Translations under genes and position numbers: made by a program
Origin: Semisulcospira habei
Lineage: Eukaryota > Mollusca > Gastropoda > Semisulcospiridae
Direction of reading: 5' to 3'
DNA length: 64,000 bases
Assembly (NCBI GenBank): GCA_036245525.1
Contig: BTPG01000005.1
Span: 213,279,375-213,343,374, forward strand
The notes under the pieces: generated by a model
Told to the model about the DNA's origin: nothing
The model's input: only the letters and a program-made list of their open reading frames with translations
Databases searched by the model: none
Shown here: positions 56,006 to 64,000 of the stretch, piece by piece
How the letters are laid out: each line of letters starts with the position of its first letter
Numbering within the stretch: the first letter of the stretch is position 1

Positions 56006-56227
56006 TTAGTTAGTTAGTTATTTGGGTTTAACGCCGAGCAGGCGACTAAGGCCATCTCACGGCGGGATGGGTAAAAATCTGATCAGCCAGACTAAAAGCA
56101 AGGTCTTAAGACAAGATGTAAATATAGATTAAAAATCTCAGGCTAAAATGTCGCACATGTCTTGAAAAGAAAAGTCTACAGACTCTCAAAAAGGGCAAAT
56201 AAAAAAATTCACATAGTCTATGAATGC

Positions 56228-58792
56228 TCAGATCTTGTTAAAAATATTGCATTCTCTCAAAAAATTGAAGATTTTGTCCGGGGGAACATCCCGGAACAAA
56301 ACCTGCAAGGAGTCTGCTGTGAAGTGTTTATATCTGGTGTCAATTAGGTCAGCACAATACAGCAAAAAATGTCGAACAGAAAACTGCTCATCACAGGCAA
56401 AACACCATGGACGCTCATCCTGTTTAAGTAAGTAAGAGTGCGTAACATACGTGTGCCCGATGTGGAGCCGAGGAAGGACAGTCTCCTCACGGCGGCTGCC
56501 GCAGCGGAAAGGTAGACTGTCAGACAACTTAGGAAGAGCTTCATGAAGCTTGTTCCCTTCCTCTTTGTCCCACTCGGACTGCCACTCGCGGGCTATGTAC
56601 GCACTAACAACAGGTTTAAAATCACTATAGACAGTCTGTGTGTCAGGGACAGGGTCACTGCGGGCACTGTTGGCAACAGAATCTGCGATTCTGTTGCCTT
56701 CGATGCCCACATGGCCTGGGACCCAAATAAAAATGATGTCATAATATTCCTTCATCAAGTCCGCGTAGAGCTCTCTAATCTGCACCAGCAATGGATGGTC
56801 TGTTCCCGCGCCCTGAAGGGCCTGCAGGGCAGAAAGAGAGTCAGACAGAATCAGGAAGTTCCTTTCCCGAGACTGATAGGCATGCTTGAGTGCTAGCAGA
56901 ATTGCCTGCAGTTCTGCACTAAATACAGAGGAATGGTCAGGGAGACGGAGCTTAAATGGGCGTCTAGGATGGCGAGAGGACACTGCAGCCGCAGCCACTC
57001 TTCCATCCTCAGATTTGGACCCATCCGTATAAAGACGACAATAGCCAGGAAAAATTGAAAGGAGTTCATTCAGGCTCTGTTGGTATATGGCTGGTGGAGT
57101 ACAATCCTTCTTGTGGGCAGTCAAGTCCAGCAAGATGTCAGGAATTGGTAGTAGCCAGGGTGGAGTGACGTGTTGCAGAGATTCCGAAACTTTGTCCAGG
57201 TCCACTCCGGCCGCCTGCAGATGAGGTCGGACACGGAAGGAAAGTGGACGGACAGCTCCCGGATGGGCATCGTAAATCTCTGCAAACGACGGGTTAAAAA
57301 CACAATCATAGGCAGGATTTTCTGGATGGGCCTTCAGCCTCAGAACGTAGCTGAGCATGAGGCGGATGCGGCGGAGCCTGAGAGAAGGCTCCCCTGCCTC
57401 TGCATACAGACTAGGAACTGGAGATGTCCTGAAGGCTCCCAGACATATGCGCAGACCTTGATGGTGAATTGTGTTCAGACGCTGTAGAACAGACTTGGAA
57501 GCCGAGCCATATACCACAGAGCCGTAATCCAGTTTGGACCGAACAAGGGCCCGGTACAGTCGAAGTAAGACGATACGGTCTGCACCCCAGTCAGTACGAC
57601 CAACGACACGAAGAATGTCGAGGGCCTTCCGACAAGAGGTTCTAAGGTAGTTAACATGGTTGCGGAAGGTCAATCTTTTGTCAAAGATGACCCCCAGAAA
57701 CTTTGCCTCTTCGGCCACCTGAATTGGCACTCCAGCAATGCTCAGGGTAGGTTTTGGAAAAAATTTCGTCTGGTTAGTAAAATGCACACAGACTGTCTTG
57801 GAGGGCGAGAACCTGAATCCGTTGAGAGACACCCACCCCTGGATGCGATCAACGCACAGCTGCAAGCGCCTCTCAAGGGACGCAAGTCCTCGACCTCGTG
57901 CACACAAAGCAAAGTCGTTCACAAACAAAGAGCATTCAGAATCATCCTTGACGGCCTTTACAATGTTATTTATTTTAATGCTAAATAAAACAGGAGATAG
58001 AATGCTGCCCTGCGGGACACCCATCTCCTGTTCAAAGGAGTCGGAGAGGGTGGAGCCCACACGGACATGGAACGACCTGTTAGACAAAAAATTGTGAATA
58101 AAAACAGGCAGGTGCCCTTTAAAACCCATGTCCGACAAATCAGACATTATACCATACTTCCAGGTAGTGTCATATGCCTTTTCAAGATCAAAGAAAATTG
58201 CATAGACATGCTGCTTGTTGACAAAAGCATCTCGGATAAAAGACTCAAAGCGGACTAGATGGTCAGTTGTACTACGGAAGCGCCGGAAACCGCACTGGAG
58301 GTCTGTGATGAGACCACGTGACTCAAGATGCCACACCAGTCGGGCGTTGACCAAGCGTTCCATAGTCTTACATAAACATGATGTCAAAGCTATTGGCCGG
58401 TAGTTGCCCGAGTCGGAAGGATCCTTACCCGGCTTGGGGATTGGCACAACCACAGCCTGGCGCCAAGATGGCGGAAAACGACCGGTTATCTAGATATGGT
58501 TAAAGGCCTTGAGAAGTACAAGGAGTGAATCCTCAGGCAGATGAGTTAGGAGATGATAATGGATGGTATCTAATCCAGCAGAAGAGTCAGTACATTTCTG
58601 CATGGCTTGCTGCAATTCTGAAAACGTAAAGGGGGCATTATAGTCTTCCGAGTTATCTGATATAAAATCACAAGCACAAGATTCTCGCTTCTCCTTCTCT
58701 CTCTGGAAGAAAGGTGAATAATGCTCTGTTGAAGAATTATGGGCAATGGTGGAGGCAAGCAAATTGGCCACAGCCTTTTTATCTGTGACCAA
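56228..58792 (-). pseudogene. ORF2 of element D: RT and RNase H, active-site change and a stop
   Basis: A long frame (58453-56228, 741 codons) has NYRPIALTSCLCKTMERLVN, FRRFRSTTDHLVRFESFI, AIFFDLEKAYDTTWKYG, MGVPQGSILSPVLF and RNase H (YCRLYTDGSKSEDG, SAELQAILLAL, LSDSLSAL, WVPGHVGIEGNRIADSVANS), ending in a Cys/His segment (CFACDEQFSVRHFLLYC). The catalytic box reads CSLFVNDFALC: the first Asp of the usual DD pair is Asn. The segment 58792-58490 is in the same frame but ends in TAG (NHI stop). With both changes the RT should be inactive, although RNase H looks intact. Confidence 0.88.
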
Positions 58793-59917
58793 ACTGGCAC
58801 AATCTCTAAGATGGCCGACAGAAGCCGAGCCACCTCTGCCCCTAATTCTTCGAACAGCCTTCCAGACTTTTGGGACGGAGTCCTAGAAGATAAAGATGAG
58901 ACAAAGCGTCTCCAGGAAGCACGGCGTTCGCGTTTAAAAATGTAATGGGCTTTCGCCCGCTGTCTTTTAAATGTTAAAATATTTGCTTGCGACGGATTAC
59001 GAAAGCACGTCGCTGAGCAGATTTGCGTATTTTTTGGGCCTTGCGGCACTCTTCATTGAACCATGGTACTCTCGGCCTCCGAGGGACTGATGTGGAAGTT
59101 CTAGGGATGGTTTCACCTGCTACGTCCAACAAAATCAAAGTAAAACAAGAAACAGGTTCTTCAGCTGACATGACCACCTCCTCTGTAAGACGAGACTGAC
59201 AGAGGGAGGCAAACAGAGGCCAGTTAGCTTTCTTGAGATTCCAGCGCCCCACCGGCGAATCCTCCTCACAGCTGACTGATGACAGGACTACTGGGAAGTG
59301 GTCACTACCACACAGGTCATCGTGAACCTTCCAGTCAAAGTCCAGCATGAGAGAAGGATCACACACAGTGAGGTCTAGAACAGAACTAGATCCTGAACCT
59401 GAGTTAGTGTATGTAGGTGAGCCATCGTTAAAGACACATAGGTTAAGTTGAGAAAAAACATCTTCTAACATTTGACCTCTGCCATCATAGTGGTCACTGC
59501 CCCAAAGGTGAGCGTGACCGTTAAAATCCCCCATGAGAATAAAGGGAGGGGCAGTTGATCTACTAAGTTAAAAATATCATTGCTACAGACCCGCAGTGAT
59601 GGTGGCAGGTAAATACTGCATATGGTTATGGTCTTCTTTAAGGTAATCCGAGCTGCGACAGCCTGAAGACAGGTGTCGATGCTAACGGGGCTACATAAAA
59701 TTTGGCTACTAATGAGAAGAGCCGCTCCACCCGAGCGCCTCTCCGAATCAGAGCCTTTATGTATAACATTAAAACCATTAAAGGACACAGGGTCAGAAGT
59801 CTTCAGGTAAGTCTCCTGAAGAGATATTACTGAGGGGTTATAGAACTTGACTAAAAGACGCAATTCCTCAAAGTTAGCTTGAAAACCACGACAATTCCAC
59901 TGAAGCAAAGAGTCCAT
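58793..59917 (-). pseudogene. ORF2 of element D: endonuclease part, frameshifted
   Basis: 59917-59560 begins MDSLLQWNCRGFQANFEEL with SVISLQETYLKTSDP. After a shift near 59555 (GAGGGG) the next frame gives MGDFNGHAHLWGSDH, DLCGSDHFPVVLSSV and RVPWFNEECRKAQKIRKSAQ. A further shift near 58985 leads to the linker (AKAHYIFKRERRASWRRFVS). The APE-type catalytic Asn/Asp/His motifs are all present in pieces. Confidence 0.85.
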
Positions 59918-59919
59918 GA

Positions 59920-61360
59920 TTAAGTCTTATCTGGGGGTAAGGAGTTTTTCCCCCCTTTTTCCTTTACCTTAGAAGGAGTTGAAGAAACAGAGGGGGGCCG
60001 GCTCCCGGGCCTCCTCTGGTTCTTCGGAGAAGAAGGGGGTGGAGCTGCCGCAGCATCAGCAACAACAACTTCCACTCCCTCCATCTGCTCCTCCAGTGCA
60101 GCATATTTGTTTTGAAGGGGACATCTGTGTTCCCCTTCTGGGCCCGTGCGCACAGCGGTCCCATAGATTTCTTAGACTTCTGGTCCTGGGCAGCGTTCCT
60201 GCCGCTAGAGTTAGCGGCCTTAGAAGGCTGACCAGAGCCAGAAGCCTTTGGAGTTGACTGACTAACAGGTTTGGGTGGGGGCTGAGGCTTAGGGGCAACA
60301 GAAGGCGGCACAACCGGACCGGCCGTGTCCGCCTTCTGCGTTCCCTGGCTCCTTGTCACCACCGGAGGAGGGTTACTCTCCAGGGGCGAGATGAGCCGAG
60401 GCTCCGCCCCCAACCAAGAAGTTGGGGTCTGACATGAAAAGTCTTTGGTGGGGCGCTTGCCTGCCACCGCTGCACTAAAAGTATACACAGAGGTGTTAGA
60501 GGTTGGGGCAGCCGCAGCTGCACCAGGGCCTTCAACCAGTTTTTTGGCATCCAGAAAGGACAACCCCTTCTCCACACGCACCTGCTGAATCTTGCACTCG
60601 GATATCCAACGAGGGAATTTCTTATCCGAAGCCAAATGCGCCCCCTGGCAATTCACACACAGGGGGGTGGTTGTGCAGGACTCAGCAGAGTGTCCGGGCC
60701 TAGTGCAACGGGCGCATGAAGCCTCTGCATGACGGCATGTCTTCTGCCCATGGCCATACTTTTGGCACTTAAAGCACCGGAGGGGAAGAGGGACGTACTT
60801 TTTCACTCTCAGGGAGTAGTAACCTCCCCAGATGGTGGTAGAAGGGGGGGGGGGGTGCCAAACGTCAGGATGATGGTAGGGAGACGGATCTCCCCACCAC
60901 CTCGCTTGGAAGCGAAGCGCCTGACGCAAGTCACCCCCTGAGACTTAAGGTTCCTTACAAGTTCATCTTCTGACAGTTCTGCCAAAGCTTGATCTTTGAT
61001 TACGCCTCTTGACGAATTCATAGTTTTGTGGGGTGTGACTTCCACAGGAGTGTCTCCGATGGAAGAGAGCCCCAGTAGCCCGCTGGAGTGTGCCCGAGTA
61101 CGGCACTCCACCAGCAAGTCACCAGACCTGAGGCGCTGGGCGTCAGGCCTGCCAACACGGCTCCTGAGGGTCTCCCCCACCAGAAAATGATGCAGCTTGG
61201 TAACTGGTTTCTCCTTCATCTTGCTATGGACAATGAGGAAGCGAGGCCATACGGCCGACGCCTGAGGCGTCGCTTCCTCACAGTCTGAATCACTGTCATG
61301 TTCAAATTCGGTGTCTATATGCCGTTTCTGTGCTAGTTTTGTTTTTTTTGTTTTATCCAT
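59920..61360 (-). pseudogene. ORF1 of element D: gag-like protein with zinc knuckles, frameshifted
   Basis: ATG at 61358-61360 (MDKTKKTKLAQKRHIDTEFE). The N-terminal frame runs to a G run near 60846-60857, where register changes. The next frame carries the knuckles CFKCQKYGHGQKTC, CARCTRPGHSAESC and CVNCQGAHLASDKKFPRW, then a Pro/Ser/Lys tail. A second shift near 60115 leads to the end (NKYAALEEQMEGVEVVVADA). Three CCHC-type motifs identify the nucleic-acid-binding ORF1 of I-like elements. Homopolymer shifts could be real or assembly errors. Confidence 0.85.
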
Positions 61361-62004
61361 ATTATATTAGTAGAGATATTCATCCCCCGGGGGTCCCCGC
61401 CCGCCACCGAGCCCAACAAGGGAAAGTGCAACTGTCGGCGGGTTCCAGCCGACGCACAATGGAGACTGCCCGAAAGATATACTCAAGGGGGTAAGCCCGA
61501 TTGAACCGTTTGAGCCACCGCCTTGTATCACACCGTTGAATGCAGGGGAATACTGGCGTAAAGCACCTAATCAGCAGCAAAGGCTATAGCATGGTGCTCC
61601 GTATAGCAACCCGCATGTCAACAGTGGGATAGGGCTCAACGTGACAAGAGCCGATTGACTAGGCCGGTACGACTAGCCTCCCGTTTAGGCAGAAGTCAAG
61701 GCCAAAGTGGAGTGTTTCAGCCACCAGGATCCTCTTCTCCCCCGACACGGGTCTCCAAGCACGGCAAACACTTGGGATCCAAAGGACCAAAAAGTCACGA
61801 GTATTTTTAAGGACCAATCCAACATGGTACGACCTGGGTTAGCACAGCTCCTTAAAAACCGGACCAGTGAAAAGGCTGAACAACATATCTGTTGACATCA
61901 AGTCCTAATCCTGGACAAAGATGGCACCCGTCTGCTAGCCCACTCAGTCAGGGACTGAGCGGACTACCCACCTACACCACGTGGAGGCCGGTGCCGGGTA
62001 GGCT

Positions 62005-62015
62005 CCGGAAAAGGG
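62005..62015. repeat. 11-bp target-site duplication CCGGAAAAGGG, right
   Basis: Exact copy of 55995-56005. Element X may continue to about 62130; 62130-62610 shows nothing recognised. Confidence 0.88.
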
Positions 62016-62610
62016 GGTGTCGGGAGGGCAAAGCAGAGAAGGCAGAATGCCGAGTGTGTTGCACAAAACAACAAATAACTCTTTTATCCCATCGGACGTA
62101 TGCAAAAATGGAACAGGATTAGAAGTTATGTGCAATTTCTAACCAGTTGAGGTATAGTTGTGTGAGATGCATGTCTGGTTTTGAGTTTGAGGGCTTTGTT
62201 TTGTCAGTCAGGTAGCGAAATCGGCACTTGACGCCTAGTCGTACTCTTGACCATATATTTATCCTCGTGAAAGTATGCGGTAACGTTGGAATGAATGCTT
62301 CTCGATAGGTTCATTTGTGTCTGTGCACATCAGACAGAACAGAGAACCTTCTGCCGTACCATCAATTCCGCTGAAAGCGGCCTTAAAGGATGGCTCTAGC
62401 CTTGTACTTCGGCCCCCAGCCCTCAACCAAATATCAACCCTGTCCAAGCCCATGTCAGTATATATTTTTAATTTGTAAATTGGCTTTTAAGTTTCTGAGT
62501 TTTCATGAGTATATGTGCCTCAGCAGATTCAAGTATATTCCGTAGTGAACCCGACTCTGTCTTTACCAGAACAAAAGAGGGGAAATGTGTGTTCATTTAT
62601 ATGGTCATTA

Positions 62611-64000
62611 AACCCTGACATCAAAGCCCCCGTGTCTCCGGGGAAGGCTTTTGAGCCAGAGACTAGGACAAGGACAGACTGATATAAAAGCTACGACCCG
62701 AGGACCTCGATGCCACCGTCCCAGCTTGCTAGGCCATGGCAGACGAACCAAGCGTTTAAAGGGTGGGGCCAGTACTGCGCACACTGCACTCCACCAAAAA
62801 GCTCCACCGCGCAGGCTTTAGGAAACGCCCACGGACCATGACACTGACCTTTCCAAGTCCTGTAGCGATGGGTAAGGGGCAAAACGGCAGGTGAAAGATG
62901 TCAATGGAAGCCGCAGTCTCAAACGTGAATGAAAGCGGTTAAGGATATTGGTCGCTTGATGTTGACCTGGGGATGACAACATCACTCGGCAAACCCGGAA
63001 CGACCAAGCAGCCTTCTCTAGGGACAGCAATGTTTGCTCCAAAACGGAGAGGGGCCTAGAAAAGGTGGCCTAACCAAAGCTCATCCCCTCGTAACCCCAT
63101 TTGGCTAGCCGCGGTCAACGGGCATCTTCTCCTGCGGTCAGAAAACAAGAAAAAGCAACGGATCCACTCTCATGAAGACCACGACCGGACTCAACGTAGC
63201 ATGCTGGAACATCCGAACCATGCTCGGCACAGCAGACAGCGGACGCCCTGAACGTCGCTCCGCCCTCATTGTTCATGAATTGCGGAGGTTAAACATCGAC
63301 ATCGCCGCACTCAGCGAAGTACGCCTCCCGGAGGAAGGCAGCCTCCAAGAACTTGGCCCTAGCTAACCCTCTACTGGTCAGGCAGGCCTGCATCAGAAAG
63401 ACGGCTCTCAGGCGCGGGCTTTATGGTCAAGACCCACATTGCGACTAAGTTGGAAAACCTACCAACTGGTCACTCCGACCGCATCATGTCCATGCGCCTC
63501 CCACTGAGACACCAGCAATACGTCACCCTTCTCAGTGTGTACTCCCCAATCCTCCTGGCAGAGCCTGCAGAAAAAGACAAATTTTACTCTGACCTGCGCA
63601 GCCTCCTGCAGAGCACCCCTGCAGACGACAAAGTCATCATCCTTGGCGACGTCAACGCCAGAGTGGGCCAGGACTCTGAAGCCTGGAAAGGAGTCCTCGG
63701 CAAGCATGGCGTTGGGAACTGCAATGACAATGGCCGCTTACTGTTGGAGTTCTGTGCAGAGCAGCAACTTGTCATCACCAACACTACTTTCCAGCAAAAG
63801 GACAGTCCAAAGACCACCTGGATGCATCCTTGCTCCAAGCACTGGCACCTTATCGACTATGTCCTAGTGCGTCAGAGGGACCGCAGTGACGTCCTCCTCA
63901 CCAGAGTGATACCCAGCGCAGAGTGCCACACTGACCACCGTCTTGTCCACTGAAAACTTAGGCTCCACCTCAAGCTGAAACCCAAGAAAGGGGGCCCCCC
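62611..64000 (+). mobile_element. RTE-type retrotransposon copy, 5' part, runs off the window
   Basis: From about 62611 the sequence is the plus-strand counterpart of 24505 downward (ACATCAAAGCCCCCGTGTCT, CCGGGGAAGGCTTTTGAGCC). It lacks the 5' piece and the 28S fragment of the copy at 20695-24867. Confidence 0.9.
63172..64000 (+). pseudogene. RTE endonuclease start, broken copy
   Basis: ATG at 63172 (MKTTTGLNVACWNIRTML). A TAA at 63364-63366 follows ELGPS, where the intact copy has a longer stretch. The frame resumes at MVKTHIATKLENLPTGHSDR, has VIILGDVNARVGQDSEAW (Val where the intact copy has the catalytic-motif Phe of GDFN), and hits TGA at 63951-63953 after DHRLVH. So this copy is dead, about 95 percent similar by eye to the intact one. 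Confidence 0.88.

Larger units (their letters stand above)
56006..62004 (-). mobile_element. Element D: near full-length I-like non-LTR retrotransposon (5999 bp)
   Basis: Between exact 11-bp duplications. The minus-strand order is a 5' untranslated region (62004-61361), ORF1 with zinc knuckles, ORF2 with endonuclease, RT, RNase H and Cys/His tail, then a 3' untranslated region and (TAAC)n tail at 56006-56020. It is the most complete I-like element here, inserted into CR1-like element X. Confidence 0.9.

Overview
The window reads as repeat-dense eukaryotic nuclear DNA from an invertebrate animal. There are no bacterial operons. Nearly every coding stretch belongs to a transposable element, the spacers are micro- and minisatellites, and one spliced host exon (an LDL-receptor class A module at 42070-42186) is visible. 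A 28S rRNA fragment at about 24600-24867 reads like the metazoan D2-D3 region, and with the repertoire of RTE, CR1, I-like, Ty3/gypsy and Polinton elements it suggests a mollusc, probably a marine gastropod. The species is inference only.

Layout. 1-3000: 3' end of a Ty3/gypsy-like LTR element with a 1.67-kb 3' LTR. 3000-6060: microsatellites, a 15-copy 83/88-bp satellite and a hairpin. 6065-9185: a short element (A), then a minus-strand I-like retrotransposon remnant (E) carrying a nested RTE fragment with a 13-bp target duplication. 9365-9895: degenerate tandem repeat. 10399-35725: one I-like non-LTR retrotransposon (B) with 73-bp promoter-like monomers, cut in two by a Polinton/Maverick at 13111-33165. 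36036-39737: a CR1-like tail, a duplicated Pro/Thr-rich reading frame and element C, a relative of A. 39760-45600: a cluster of tandem arrays around the LDLa exon. 46850-47875: an internally deleted RTE derivative. 47891-48378: a palindromic MITE-like unit. 48782-50925: CR1-like element G. 51640-62130: CR1-like element X, interrupted by CR1-like element Y and by a 6-kb I-like element D. 62611-64000: 5' part of another RTE copy.

The centrepiece is the Polinton. It is flanked by an exact 6-bp duplication (TACCTA), and removing the element plus one copy rejoins the retrotransposon RT frame. It carries two diverged inverted termini, four small left-end genes, a retroviral-type integrase, a protein-primed family B DNA polymerase, a packaging ATPase overlapping a capsid-like gene, and a right-hand block of structural or unknown genes. 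Integrase, polymerase, capsid-like gene start and last gene all carry breaks, so this is a fossil endogenous virus-like element.

Inside the Polinton sits a near full-length RTE-type retrotransposon with an open 1075-codon frame and an 11-bp duplication. It splits a small Polinton gene, and its 5' end is fused to a 28S rRNA fragment in inverted orientation. The order of events can be read from the nesting: I-like element B, then Polinton, then RTE/28S chimera.
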